Below the pieces are notes generated by a model. That model did no database searches and had not been told where the DNA came from. It saw only the letters and a program-made list of their open reading frames with translations. A stretch of DNA of 64,000 nucleotides from Natronococcus roseus (GTDB lineage Archaea; Halobacteriota; Halobacteria; Halobacteriales; Natrialbaceae): positions 496,001-560,000 of the forward strand of contig NZ_JBHLJR010000003.1 in assembly GCF_043677095.1 (NCBI RefSeq), in the 5' to 3' direction. A program made the position numbers and the translations under genes. Below are positions 8,207-17,026 of the stretch, piece after piece. Every line of letters starts with the position of its first letter. Position 1 is the first letter of the stretch.

Positions 8207-8287
8207 ATGAATACGTCCCCATCCGGAGGAAAAGAGCACGAATTGGAGTACGATCGTCATATCGGGGTGGTCGGCGGTGGCGCATAA
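8207..8287 (+). other. 26-codon reading frame overlapping the nirA start, possible truncated oxidoreductase start
   Basis: An ATG at 8207 opens a frame encoding MNTSPSGGKEHELEYDRHIG followed by VVGGGA and a stop. The end IGVVGGGA is the typical beginning of a Rossmann dinucleotide-binding domain, cut off just where the second glycine set would follow. The frame overlaps the GTG start of the downstream reductase by 11 bases, in a different phase. It could be a leader peptide or the fused remnant of an FAD/NAD enzyme gene. Length alone cannot decide. Confidence 0.35.
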
Positions 8288-10049
8288 GAAAGAGGACCAG
8301 AAGGCGGACTGTTACGGCGACGAGGTTCGCGAACACATCCTCGAGTTCGCCGAGAACGGCGGCTACGAGGCGATTCCGGAGGACGAACGCGAGGAGTGGT
8401 TCACCCGGTTCAAGTTCTGGGGGCTGTTCCACCAGCGCGACGGCCAGGAGTCCTACTTCATGATGCGCCTGACCAACGCCAGCGGCGTCCTCGAGCCCGG
8501 TCAGTTACGGGCGATCGGCGAGGTCGCTCGCGACTACGCCGCGGGTCCCGTCGAGAACCCCGAGTTCGGTAACGGCTGGATCGATCTCACGACTCGGCAG
8601 TCGGTCCAGCTCCACTGGCTGAAACTCGAGGACGTCCCCGAGATCTGGGAGACACTCGAATCGGTCGGTGTCTCCTCCAGATCCGCAGGCGGGGATACGA
8701 TGCGTAACATCTCCGGGTCGGCGCTCCACGGCAAGGTCGAGGAGTACGTCGATTCGGGCCCACTGCTCGAGCGGTTCCAGGAGGAACTCCGCGGGGACGA
8801 CGCCCTCGCGAACATGCCCCGGAAGTTCAACATCAGCGTGACGGGTTCGAAATCGGGCTGTGCACAGGACTCGCTCAACGACATCGGCTTCGAGCCGGCG
8901 CGCAAGGAAATCGATGGAGAGACGGTCAAAGGGTTTAACGTCCGCGTCGGCGGCGGCCTCGGCGGTCGCCAGCCCCGCGCCGCGAGCCCGCTCGATATCT
9001 TCGTCCGCCCCGAGAACGCCTACGAGGTCGGCCGCGGGTTCGTCGAGCTCTACCACGACCACGGCAATCGCCAGAACCGATCGAAGAACCGCACGCGCTT
9101 TTTCGTCGAGGACTGGGGCGAGGAGCGGATCCGCGAGACGCTCCAGGCGGAGTACGTCGACGTCGAACTCGAGACCGCGGGCGAGAGCTTCCGCGAGGAG
9201 TACACCTACAACGCCGGCAAACCCGCCGACGCCGGCAAGCGCGATCACGTCGGCGTTCACGAGCAGCAGGGCGAGGGGATGCACTACGTTGGCCTGACGG
9301 TTCCGGTCGGGCGCATGCCCGCCGAGGACGCCCTCGAGCTCGCCGACCTCGCCGACGAGTACGGCTCCGGCGAGCTTCGGCTCACGCGCCGCCAGAACCC
9401 CGTAATCGTCGACGTTCACGGAGACGTCCTCGAGGAGCTGCTCGCCGAGCCACTGCTCGAGGAGTATCGACCCGAGCCGAGTCCCTTCGAACGCGGTGCA
9501 ATGGCCTGTACCGGCACCGAGTTCTGTTCGATCGCGCTGACCGAGACGAAAGCCCGGATGGCCCGGACGCTGCGCTGGCTCAATCGCAACGTCGACCTGC
9601 CCGACGACGTGGACACGATCAAGATGCACTACTCGGGCTGTACGGCCGACTGCGGGCAGGCCATGACCGCCGACATCGGGCTCCAGGGGATGCGCGCCCG
9701 CAAGAACGACGAGATGGTCGAGGCGTTCGACATCGGCGTCGGCGGCGGCGTCGGCGAGGAGCCGTCGTTCATCGAGTGGGTTCAGCAACGGGTGCCCGCC
9801 GACGAGGCCCCCGGCGCGATCAAGAACCTGCTCGAGGCGTTCGCTGCCCACCGCGAGGCGGGGCAGACGTTCCGCCAGTGGGTCGAGGCGACCGGAACCG
9901 AGACGCTTATCGAGTGCTGCGAGCCCGAGGAAACCGACTTCGAGGCACCGTACATGGCCGACGCCAAGCAGTCCTGGTACCCGTTCTCCGACTCTGACTC
10001 GCTGGCGGAGGCGACCGCGAAGAGTTCGATGGTTCCGTCGGACGACTGA
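8277..10049 (+). CDS. nirA: Ferredoxin-dependent assimilatory nitrite/sulfite reductase
   Basis: Siroheme and 4Fe-4S enzyme reducing nitrite to ammonia (or sulfite to sulfide) with electrons from ferredoxin, cytoplasmic. It has two ferrodoxin-like half domains and two siroheme-binding halves. The four cluster ligands are C411, C417, C455 and C459 (Cx5C-x37-Cx3C), as required. 590 residues is the normal length. The start is a GTG at 8277 (VAHKKEDQKADCYG); no ATG fits better. A TATA-like CAGTTATACG lies at about 8174-8183, which would leave a leader of roughly 70 bases. No nitrate reductase, transporter or sulfate-assimilation gene is next to it, so nitrite versus sulfite is inferred from the family only. 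Confidence 0.85.
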   Translation: MAHKKEDQKADCYGDEVREHILEFAENGGYEAIPEDEREEWFTRFKFWGLFHQRDGQESYFMMRLTNASGVLEPGQLRAIGEVARDYAAGPVENPEFGNGWIDLTTRQSVQLHWLKLEDVPEIWETLESVGVSSRSAGGDTMRNISGSALHGKVEEYVDSGPLLERFQEELRGDDALANMPRKFNISVTGSKSGCAQDSLNDIGFEPARKEIDGETVKGFNVRVGGGLGGRQPRAASPLDIFVRPENAYEVGRGFVELYHDHGNRQNRSKNRTRFFVEDWGEERIRETLQAEYVDVELETAGESFREEYTYNAGKPADAGKRDHVGVHEQQGEGMHYVGLTVPVGRMPAEDALELADLADEYGSGELRLTRRQNPVIVDVHGDVLEELLAEPLLEEYRPEPSPFERGAMACTGTEFCSIALTETKARMARTLRWLNRNVDLPDDVDTIKMHYSGCTADCGQAMTADIGLQGMRARKNDEMVEAFDIGVGGGVGEEPSFIEWVQQRVPADEAPGAIKNLLEAFAAHREAGQTFRQWVEATGTETLIECCEPEETDFEAPYMADAKQSWYPFSDSDSLAEATAKSSMVPSDD

Positions 10050-10087
10050 TCGACACTGCCTTTCAGTGCCCTTCCGCGAGACGTCGG

Positions 10088-10447
10088 CTACCGGTGATCG
10101 GCCGTTCGCCGGCGTGCGTACTCGAGCGCGTCCTCGAGGGTCCCCGGTCCGTCGTAGCGCGCGGAAAACAGCTGCATGAACTCCAGCGCGATCCGGTTAC
10201 AGCGATCGAAGGTGAGCACGGTTCTGACCGGTTTCGTTTCGGAGAGCTCCAGTCCCGGGTAACTCGTCGCCGTGAGCGCGTAGCCGGGGTGGGAGTCGCC
10301 CTCGAGGGAGGCGGGGGCGACCTTCACCCGCAGGTCGTCGGACTCGTGGCGGTAGGTCAGGTACCGCAGTTCCCGATCGCTGTCGGTCGTGTTATAGTTT
10401 CGCTCGGTTTCGATCCTCCACTGAGACGGCACGTCCTCGTCGTCCAT
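10088..10447 (-). CDS. Conserved hypothetical haloarchaeal protein
   Basis: 119-residue soluble protein with alternating polar strands (about 10-75, including YLTYRHESDDLRVKVAPASL and YALTATSYPGLEL) followed by helices with FMQLFSARY and LEDALEYARRR. No membrane segment or catalytic motif was recognised. It starts at an ATG at 10447 and runs tail-to-tail with the nirA gene, with 38 bases between stops. Function unknown; typical codon use supports a real gene. Confidence 0.65.
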   Translation of the reverse strand: MDDEDVPSQWRIETERNYNTTDSDRELRYLTYRHESDDLRVKVAPASLEGDSHPGYALTATSYPGLELSETKPVRTVLTFDRCNRIALEFMQLFSARYDGPGTLEDALEYARRRTADHR

Positions 10448-10600
10448 CGGCAGTTGCTATCCGCCGAAAGGCTACGTCCGTATCGACTTGTGCAAAATTT
10501 CCGTACGCTTGAATAGAATCACTTCGTCTTTCGAGTTTCACGCCCTAAAACCGATTATACACTGGACGGATGGCTAACAGATATCGAACTCAGTGGACGA

Positions 10601-11845
10601 TCAGCTACCGGCCTCGCTCGCGAGTAGGGTGAGATAATCCTCGAGCAACCGCGGGAGGAGGAACCGTTCGCGGACGGTTTCTCGGCCCCGTTCTCCCAAC
10701 CGATCCCGTAGTCCGTCGTCCTCGAGGAGCCGAACGAGTCGATCCGTCGTTGCCTCGGTGTCCTCGGGCTCGACGAGGTAGCCGTTCTCGCCGTCCTCGA
10801 CCTGAAGCGGAATGCCGCCGACGTTCGCGCCGACGACCGGCGTCTCCTTCCACAGCGTCTCCGAGACGGTCAGCGCGAACCCCTCCCGAAGGGATTTCTG
10901 GACGCCGACGTCGGCGCTTCGCTGGAGGAGGTTGATGCCGACGTCCGGCAGGTTCGTCAGAAGGTGGATATCCTCGTCGGTCTCGGTTTCGGCTTCGACC
11001 TCGCGGTAGACCTCGATCCCCTCGGGATCGTCGTCGGGCATCCCGCCGGCCAGCACGAGCTGAGCGTCGGGTACCGTCTCGCGGACGTCCCGGTAGGCCT
11101 CGACCACCCCGAGCGGGTCCTTCCAAGGGTCGAACCGCGACACCTGTACCAGCAGCGGCCGATCGGTATCGAAGGGGTACTCGCCCGGATCGCTCCCCTC
11201 GAGATCGGCCGGGAGCTCCTCGATCGCCCGATTCTTCTCGGTGAACGGGTCGATCGCAGGATGAACGATCGCGGTCTCCTCGTCGGAAAGCGCCTCGGCG
11301 TACCCCGGGTGGCTGACGAGGGTGCGGTCGATCGGCTCGAGCCAGGAGCGAACGAACTCGAGGTAGGTATCGGCCGCCGTCGTCAAGTCGATGTGACACC
11401 GCCAGAGCAGGCTCGCGTCGGGGTACCGATCGGCGAGCGTCGGGGCCATTCCCAGGGACTGCGGATCGTGGAGGACGATCGCGTCGTAGCGTTCCTCGAG
11501 CGCCCTCGCGTTCTCGCGGGTGACGCGCCGGTAGGTGTCGCGCATCTCGTCGGTGAGCGGGGTGTGGTCGCCCTGCAGTCCGTTGTGGATGGTCTTGGTG
11601 ACGTCGTAGAACTCGTCGGGGGCGTCCATTACGTACCAGTCGACGTCGACGCCGACGTCCCTCGAGAGGGGGACCAGCGCGTGCAGGATCTCGGCGACGC
11701 CGCCGCCGTCGGCGGTCGTGTTGACGTGGGCGATTCGCTCGCCGCCGAGTCGATCAGCCCGGTCACGGATACCGTCACGGCGGCTCCGGTCGAGGTAGTC
11801 GTCGTACGCTGACAGTCGTCGATCGGCCGTTTCTACGGAAAACAT
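10601..11845 (-). CDS. Trehalose synthase-type GT4 glycosyltransferase (TreT-like)
   Basis: GT4 protein of 414 residues. The N-terminal pattern HVNTTADGGGVAEIL (40-54) is the hallmark of the glycosyl-transferring trehalose synthase/trehalose phosphorylase branch, which makes trehalose from NDP-glucose and glucose. The C-terminal Rossmann half contains VSRFDPWKDPLGVVEAYR and the E-x7-E motif in REGFALTVSETLW. Trehalose is a compatible solute in some haloarchaea, so a role in osmoprotection or glucose storage is likely. It is isolated from related sugar genes; 98 bases separate its start from the larE stop upstream. Donor preference cannot be read from sequence. Confidence 0.82.
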   Translation of the reverse strand: MFSVETADRRLSAYDDYLDRSRRDGIRDRADRLGGERIAHVNTTADGGGVAEILHALVPLSRDVGVDVDWYVMDAPDEFYDVTKTIHNGLQGDHTPLTDEMRDTYRRVTRENARALEERYDAIVLHDPQSLGMAPTLADRYPDASLLWRCHIDLTTAADTYLEFVRSWLEPIDRTLVSHPGYAEALSDEETAIVHPAIDPFTEKNRAIEELPADLEGSDPGEYPFDTDRPLLVQVSRFDPWKDPLGVVEAYRDVRETVPDAQLVLAGGMPDDDPEGIEVYREVEAETETDEDIHLLTNLPDVGINLLQRSADVGVQKSLREGFALTVSETLWKETPVVGANVGGIPLQVEDGENGYLVEPEDTEATTDRLVRLLEDDGLRDRLGERGRETVRERFLLPRLLEDYLTLLASEAGS

Positions 11846-11943
11846 TCGTCGTGCGGATAGTTCGCACGCCCTGTCGGATCACTGTTTCTCACGTTTTCAG
11901 ACGGATTCACTCGAGGGGTTCGATCAGTTGCAGGCTCGGGGCG

Positions 11944-12810
11944 TTACGACGACTCCGATGCGAACACGTCGTCCTCGACGTTCCCCTCGTCGACGTCAGC
12001 CTCCGAGGCGGGACTGACGCTTCCGGTGCGGTAGCCGTGCAGATCGAGGGTGACGTGGTCGAACCCGATCTCCGAGAGCTCCTCGCGGACGGTCTCGACG
12101 AACGCGGTCTCGAGCGCGCGCTCGAGTTCGTCCGGCGCGACCTCGATCCGGGCCAGCCCGTCGTGGTCGCGCACGCGGAACTGGTCGAACCCCCACTGGC
12201 GAAGCAGGGCCTCGGCGCGCTCGACGCGGCTGAGTCGCTCCTCGGTGACCTCCAGTCCCGTCGGGATGCGCGAGGAGAGACAGGCCATCGACGGTTTATC
12301 GGCGACCGAGAGTCCGTAGCGGTCGGCGATCTCCCGGACCTCCGTCTTGTCGATGTCGTGGGCCAGGAGCGGCGAGTGGACCTCGAGCTCCTCGACGGCC
12401 TGCAGGCCGGGTCGGTGACCAGCACCCGGATCGTCGGCATTGGTCCCGTCACAGACCGTTTCGATTTCGAACTCGCGGGCGGTCTCTATCATTTCCCCCA
12501 GCCGCATCGTCCGGCAGTGATAACACCGGTCGTCGTCGTTCTCGACGAAGGCGTCGCTCTCGAGTTCGGAGAACTCGACGAGTTCGTGGCGGATGCCGAT
12601 CTCGCTTGCGACCCGCTTTGCGTCCTCGAGTTCGGCCTCGGGGAGGGTCTCGCTTCTGGCGGTGCAGGCGACCGCGTCCTCGCCGAGGGCGTCGTGGGCG
12701 AGCGCGGCCACGACGCTCGAGTCGACTCCCCCGGAGAACGCGATCAGGACGCCGTCGCGCTCGGCGAGGTCAGCGCGTGCGGCCTCGAGTTTCGCCTCGA
12801 GCGTTGTCAT
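11944..12810 (-). CDS. larE: LarE-type ATP-dependent sacrificial sulfur transferase
   Basis: PP-loop ATPase of the LarE/ExsB-like family (288 residues). In the lactate racemase pathway LarE adenylates a pyridinium carboxylate and donates sulfur to form the nickel-pincer cofactor. The PP-loop SGGVDSS lies near the N-terminus, followed by DRCYHC (a CxxC-like pair) and CLSSRIPTG. The start is placed at the ATG at 12810 because the upstream in-frame extension (MHVRFERGA) is poorly coding. Neither larB nor larC nor larA is adjacent, so the sulfur acceptor in this organism is open. Sulfur donor could be a cysteine of the protein itself or another thiol. Confidence 0.85.
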   Translation of the reverse strand: MTTLEAKLEAARADLAERDGVLIAFSGGVDSSVVAALAHDALGEDAVACTARSETLPEAELEDAKRVASEIGIRHELVEFSELESDAFVENDDDRCYHCRTMRLGEMIETAREFEIETVCDGTNADDPGAGHRPGLQAVEELEVHSPLLAHDIDKTEVREIADRYGLSVADKPSMACLSSRIPTGLEVTEERLSRVERAEALLRQWGFDQFRVRDHDGLARIEVAPDELERALETAFVETVREELSEIGFDHVTLDLHGYRTGSVSPASEADVDEGNVEDDVFASESS

Positions 12811-12879
12811 GGCCCCTCGTTCGAACCGGACGTGCAAAAGCGCGTTGTCGTTCGGACGGCACGGTGGTCGCGGACCGAG

Positions 12880-13659
12880 TCAGCGCCGTCGCTCGCTGCT
12901 CGCGTCCCGGACGGAAGCCGCGAGCTCCGCGCGAGCGCTCGCGGGGACCTCGTCGCCGGCCATTCGCTCGTCGAGCCACCACTGGCGCTCGAGAACGACG
13001 GCGTCCTCGGTCTCGCGGAGCCCGTCGAAGCGGTCCCAGGGGAGAAACCGTGTTGTGACGGTCCCCGACTCCTGGTATCGGAGCCCACGCTCGCAGGCCT
13101 CGTACACCCGGGACCGTCGTACGTGTATCTGCAGGATAACGACCGCCACGACCCCGGCGGTCAGGAAACTCGAGGGGAGTCCGTACAGCGTGCCGACGAA
13201 CGCGCCGACTGATCCGACGCCGAACAGCAGCGTGGCGGCGTGCAGCCGTCGCCGCCTCCGCCGATCGCAGGTTGCAACCCAGCAGGCCCTCGAGTCGCCC
13301 GCGGCACCCTCTGCGTAGACTCGAGTGCCGAGGATCCAGACGACGAGCCCGAGCGCCACCAGCCCGAGCAGCGAGAACTGCGTCGATAGCGCGATGTCGG
13401 CACGCCCGACGTCCTCGAGAATCGTCGTGGCGACGGTCGGTACCAGCGGAGCGACTATCGGCACCGCAAGCAGCCGTCGACGGCCCGCCCCGACCCACAC
13501 GCCGGAACGGCTGCCGAGTGCAACGGCGACCGTCACCCACGCGAGACCGAAGACGAGAATCGACCCGGTTCCGTCGATACCGATCGTGGTGCTCACGAGG
13601 AAGCCAAGCACTCCAGCGTAGGCGCCGGCCGTAACCGCTGGCCAGTCGACTGCGTTCAT
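12880..13659 (-). CDS. Integral membrane protein with C-terminal PH-like region, unknown function
   Basis: 259-residue protein with about six hydrophobic segments (roughly 8-28, 32-48, 62-80, 92-112, 140-160, 165-182). A soluble C-terminal part follows (VYEACERGLRYQESGTVTTRFLPWDRF) that resembles the strand pattern of bacterial PH-like domains. A basic stretch of five arginines lies before segment five. It starts at an ATG at 13659 and is on the same strand as larE, 69 bases upstream of it. Function unknown. Confidence 0.65.
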   Translation of the reverse strand: MNAVDWPAVTAGAYAGVLGFLVSTTIGIDGTGSILVFGLAWVTVAVALGSRSGVWVGAGRRRLLAVPIVAPLVPTVATTILEDVGRADIALSTQFSLLGLVALGLVVWILGTRVYAEGAAGDSRACWVATCDRRRRRRLHAATLLFGVGSVGAFVGTLYGLPSSFLTAGVVAVVILQIHVRRSRVYEACERGLRYQESGTVTTRFLPWDRFDGLRETEDAVVLERQWWLDERMAGDEVPASARAELAASVRDASSERRR

Positions 13660-13793
13660 ACTTCGATCGTGACACCTTGCTATAATAAATATTCTCTCGA
13701 GTTCCCGTCGCCTCGTGGTCGTTCGTCGGGCTAGCCGTCCACTGCACGCCGGAGCGTTAAGTTCGTGTTCGCGGTAGGTACTAGGAGAGCACT

Positions 13794-14363
13794 ATGACCG
13801 TCTCCGAACGACTTCGACGACTGCGGTCGAGAAAGGGTTCCTCCGACGTTACCGGAGCGACGGCCGAGCAGTCACGAGCCGAACACGCCGCGCGCGCGGC
13901 AGTCCGCGGGATCCAGGCGGGAATCGTCGCGACGCTGATCATGACCGCGTTCCGACTCCCGATCCTGCGTTCCCTGCCGCCGTCGGCGAACTTCTGGTCG
14001 ACGTACGTCAGCGGCAACGATCCCGAGGACCACCCGGTTATCGGACTGATTCTTCACCTCGTGTACGGAATCCAGGGTGGAGTGATCTTCGGCGCACTGT
14101 TCGCCCTGTTCGACGCCGACCGCTCGATCGAGCCCGAACAGCGCGGCCTCGTCTGGGGCTCGGTGTTCGGTATGGGGCTGTCGGCCTTCGGCTCCCAGAT
14201 CATGCTCAAGGAGCTGCTCGACATCCGCCTCGAGTCCGACGAGCTCGCGCTGTTCCACGCCGCCCACCTCGTCTACGGGATCTCGCTGGGCGCCTGGGTC
14301 GGCTCGCGAACCGAGGGTGTCGAGGATCCCGAAGAGGAGTACGAGTACGACGACGGGAACTAA
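13794..14363 (+). CDS. Haloarchaeal membrane protein, DUF6789-like
   Basis: 189 residues with a basic N-terminal region, then about four membrane segments (40-58, 85-110, 120-137, 150-168) and an acidic tail (VEDPEEEYEYDDGN). The pattern AAVRGIQAGIVATLIMTAFRLP near the first segment is shared by many haloarchaeal YqhR/DUF6789-type proteins of unknown role. A purine-rich GGAGA lies about 6 bases before the ATG and may serve as ribosome-binding site. It is divergent from the membrane protein at 12880-13659. Confidence 0.7.
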   Translation: MTVSERLRRLRSRKGSSDVTGATAEQSRAEHAARAAVRGIQAGIVATLIMTAFRLPILRSLPPSANFWSTYVSGNDPEDHPVIGLILHLVYGIQGGVIFGALFALFDADRSIEPEQRGLVWGSVFGMGLSAFGSQIMLKELLDIRLESDELALFHAAHLVYGISLGAWVGSRTEGVEDPEEEYEYDDGN

Positions 14364-14478
14364 CCCTCCCCAGTGTTGCTACTCTCGAACTCTCGATTAA
14401 CAAGGCTTAGCAGCCGTATTACGGCTATCGGGTCCGGAACATAACAACCAGTATACCCGTCGACGACCCAGCTGCGAT

Positions 14479-15333
14479 ATGGAGCTGGGCCTCGTCGCCG
14501 GCGTCGTTTTGATCGGCTTCGTCCACGGCGTGTTGCCGGACCACGGCTGGCCGATCGCGGCGACGTACGCGCTGAACCGTAACCGACGCTGGCTCGCCGG
14601 ACTGGTGGCGGCGTCGATCCTCGGCGTCGGCCACCTGATCAGCAGCGTCGCGCTCGTGCTCGCATACTTCTGGTTCAGCGCGTTCGCCGAGTTCGCCGAA
14701 GGACCGTGGCTTCGGTACGTCGCCGGAACCCTGCTGATCCTGCTGGGTATCCACGAGTATCGCCACGGCGGGCACGGACTACACGAACATGGCGAGGACC
14801 ACGGTGACGGCCATAGTCACGAACATGGCGAGGACCACGGTGACGGTCATAGTCACGAGCACGACGAGGGACACGACCACGGCCCGGATCACGGCCACCA
14901 CACCAACGGCGGTGTCGACACTCTCGAGTCGGGACACCACACCCACCACGACGCTCACGATCACGAAACCGATCGCAGCCTCCTCGAGCGGTTCCGTGCC
15001 GCACTTCCCGGTGGCGGGGGCCACCAGCACCTGAGTGAGGAACACGCCGAACGAGGGCTGGTCGCGCTCGGGACGACCGCGCTGTTGCTCGGGTTCGCCC
15101 ACGAGGAGCCGATCCAGATTCTGGCGATCTGCGTCGGAACGGAGGCCTGCCTCGAGCTCATGCTCGTCTACTCGCTGGCCGTCATCGTCGCGATCATCGT
15201 CCCGACGCTACTGTTGATCGCCGGGTACGAACACTACCGCGAGCGGATCGAGCGACTCACGCCGTACCTGCCGACGATCACTGCCGTCGTGCTAATCGGC
15301 ATGGGACTGGCGTTCATGGCGGGGGTCCTCTAG
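14479..15333 (+). CDS. His-rich NicO-type metal (nickel/cobalt) transporter
   Basis: 284-residue membrane protein resembling the NicO/RcnA/HoxN-like exporters. The first segment contains HGVLPDHGWP, fitting the HxxxxDH metal motif of the family, and later segments carry GHLISS and GFAHEEPIQI. Between membrane segments three and four is a very His/Asp-rich cytoplasmic or external loop (about 98-165), partly built from a duplicated 36-base unit. Such loops bind Ni, Co, Zn or Cu. It ends tail-to-tail with gshA, the two stop codons overlapping by 4 bases. Metal and direction of transport are inferred from the family. Confidence 0.75.
   Translation: MELGLVAGVVLIGFVHGVLPDHGWPIAATYALNRNRRWLAGLVAASILGVGHLISSVALVLAYFWFSAFAEFAEGPWLRYVAGTLLILLGIHEYRHGGHGLHEHGEDHGDGHSHEHGEDHGDGHSHEHDEGHDHGPDHGHHTNGGVDTLESGHHTHHDAHDHETDRSLLERFRAALPGGGGHQHLSEEHAERGLVALGTTALLLGFAHEEPIQILAICVGTEACLELMLVYSLAVIVAIIVPTLLLIAGYEHYRERIERLTPYLPTITAVVLIGMGLAFMAGVL
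14782..14853 (+). repeat. Two tandem 36-bp units encoding a His-rich loop
   Basis: Two adjacent 36-base copies (14782-14817, 14818-14853) differ by one base and encode HEHGEDHGDGHS twice; a third, partial unit follows. The exact DNA duplication in a protein loop points to recent slippage or unequal exchange that lengthened the metal-binding loop. Confidence 0.9.
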
Positions 15334-16424
15334 TCGATCGTCGCAGCTAACTGCTCGACGTCGGACTCGAGCCGGCTCGCGTACTCGAGGCGCAGTTCGC
15401 GGGCATCGCTTTTCGTCACGTACTGCCGACCGCCGATCTGGGTCGCGATCGGATGGTAGTCGGTGACGGAAAAGCCCATCCGATCGAGGTAGTTCACCAC
15501 GGGAGTCGACTCGAGGCCCTTTCGGATCGCCGCGCCGGCGAGATCGAAGACGGTGTCGTAATCGGGGAGTTGAACCCCCTCGCTGGTGACGTAGCCGGTT
15601 GCGCCGTCGTGACCCCCGTCGCCGATCTCGACGTTCGTGTCGTGGATCGTCTCCATTACTCCGTACAGCTCGTCGGCGAGTCGCAACAGCTGACTCGGAA
15701 GCGCCGCGTCGGGCGAGCGCCACTCGACGGTCGGCATCTCGTCGCGCAGCCGAACGGGCGTCCAGACGACGTCGTCCACGGAGAAGTTCTCGGCGATCGC
15801 GTCCCCGTCGACGCCGGCCGCGAGCGCTTCCCCCTCGAACTCCTCGAAACACCGCTCGAGTCGGCGTGACCACTCGCCGACGCTCTCGACGTAGTTCCAG
15901 AGCTGGCCGTGTCTGGGAAACTCGGCGTACGCCTCCTTTCGATAGCAGTGGGCTCGCGCGCTGTTCGCGACGCGTTCGCCCTGGTAGTACGGCGAGGAAC
16001 TGACGAGCGCGAGGGCGGGGTCGAGCGCGATGAGCGCGTTGAGCTGGTCGGCTACGTTTCGTTTCTCGAAGTGGAGGTGGGTTCCGGCGCAGTAGCTCGC
16101 GTACTCGAAGTTCGATCCGAGAACCGCCTTCTGGATCCGTCCACGCTCGCCGGGTCGACGCTCGACCCCGTCGCAGTTGATCGGCGTTCCCAGTGGGACG
16201 AGACCCTTGTCGGTCCGCTCGGCCTCCGCGAGCACCGCCTCGAGCTGGCCGACGAACGTCGACCGAAGCTCCGCCACCGACTCACAGGGGGGCGTCTTCA
16301 GTTCGAACAGCGGTTCGACGAACTCCCGTTCGGTGTACTCGGAGACGTCCGCGAGCGATTCCGGCGGGGTGAGCTCGCCGTCGCTATCGATCACCCAGTA
16401 CTCGACCTCGAGACTCGTGTTCAT
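15330..16424 (-). CDS. gshA: Glutamate-cysteine ligase (GCS2 family)
   Basis: ATP-dependent enzyme joining glutamate and cysteine to gamma-glutamylcysteine, the main thiol of haloarchaea, which use it in place of glutathione. The 364-residue sequence follows the GCS2 pattern: LEVEYWVID at the start, LFELKTPPCESV, AGTHLHFEKRN (metal/ATP ligands), YRKEAYAEFPRHGQLW and VEWRSPDAALPSQ. The ATG at 16424 fits the family start. It converges with the NicO-type gene, overlapping it by 4 bases. Confidence 0.88.
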   Translation of the reverse strand: MNTSLEVEYWVIDSDGELTPPESLADVSEYTEREFVEPLFELKTPPCESVAELRSTFVGQLEAVLAEAERTDKGLVPLGTPINCDGVERRPGERGRIQKAVLGSNFEYASYCAGTHLHFEKRNVADQLNALIALDPALALVSSSPYYQGERVANSARAHCYRKEAYAEFPRHGQLWNYVESVGEWSRRLERCFEEFEGEALAAGVDGDAIAENFSVDDVVWTPVRLRDEMPTVEWRSPDAALPSQLLRLADELYGVMETIHDTNVEIGDGGHDGATGYVTSEGVQLPDYDTVFDLAGAAIRKGLESTPVVNYLDRMGFSVTDYHPIATQIGGRQYVTKSDARELRLEYASRLESDVEQLAATID

Positions 16425-16434
16425 TCTCAGTTGA

Positions 16435-16783
16435 GAGGGAAGGTGGCTGCTCGCTTCGTGCGGTCAGAACGCCTTCGATACGGACTCTCCTTCGTCAAAA
16501 GGAGGGCGCGTCTCGCGGAAGCAGTCGTGCCTGCACCAGCCTGCCGTATACCCGACAACCACGCGGAGTGGTTTGACGATCCTCGTGGAAGCGCCGGCTA
16601 CGGTTGCGACGTTCGTGGACCGCGACGGAGCTGACCTGACGGCGCTGTTCGCCCGGAGCTAATCGATCACGTGGGGAGCCCGTGTGGGGAAAGCGGCGGC
16701 GTCACCGAGTTCACGGTACCCGCAGTTCCCCGTCCCGAACGCGCTGCTGAAGCTTGAGATCGACTTCGGCGAGTAGTTCCCGA
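16435..16783. other. Gap without a convincing gene
   Basis: Between gshA and the small membrane gene. On the plus strand a stretch with good coding bias ends at a stop at 16660-16662 (TILVEAPATVATFVDRDGAD then LTALFARS), and a second short one ends with PNALLKLEIDFGE at about 16772-16774. Neither has a start or family match that I recognise; they may be C-terminal remnants of deleted genes or chance. Confidence 0.35.
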
Positions 16784-17026
16784 CTACGCGGCCTTCGACG
16801 TCGAGGTGTCCGGGGAGTCCGAGGAGTCGTCTTTTCGGAGCAGCCCAACGACGCCCTGCGCGACCATCCCGATAAGGACCCACTTCCAGGCCAGGACGGC
16901 AACGCCGAGCATCAGCCCCGCTCGAACGTAGTTCCCGCGGTCGACCGCCCGCTTGGCGCTTTTGAGTATCGAAACGACGGCTAGCGACCGCGTCGCCGTC
17001 GAGCCGAAGAGCTTCTTGAGTACCAT
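16784..17026 (-). CDS. Small membrane protein, unknown function
   Basis: 80 residues: a short amphipathic start (MVLKKLFGSTATRSLAVVSIL), a basic stretch (KSAKRAVDRGNYVR), one strong membrane segment (AGLMLGVAVLAWKWVLIGMV) and a hydrophilic Ser/Asp tail. The ATG at 17026 is preferred over the further upstream start because the extra 29 residues are not coding-like. Similar small proteins occur in many haloarchaea without known function. It is divergent from mutS5. Confidence 0.6.
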   Translation of the reverse strand: MVLKKLFGSTATRSLAVVSILKSAKRAVDRGNYVRAGLMLGVAVLAWKWVLIGMVAQGVVGLLRKDDSSDSPDTSTSKAA

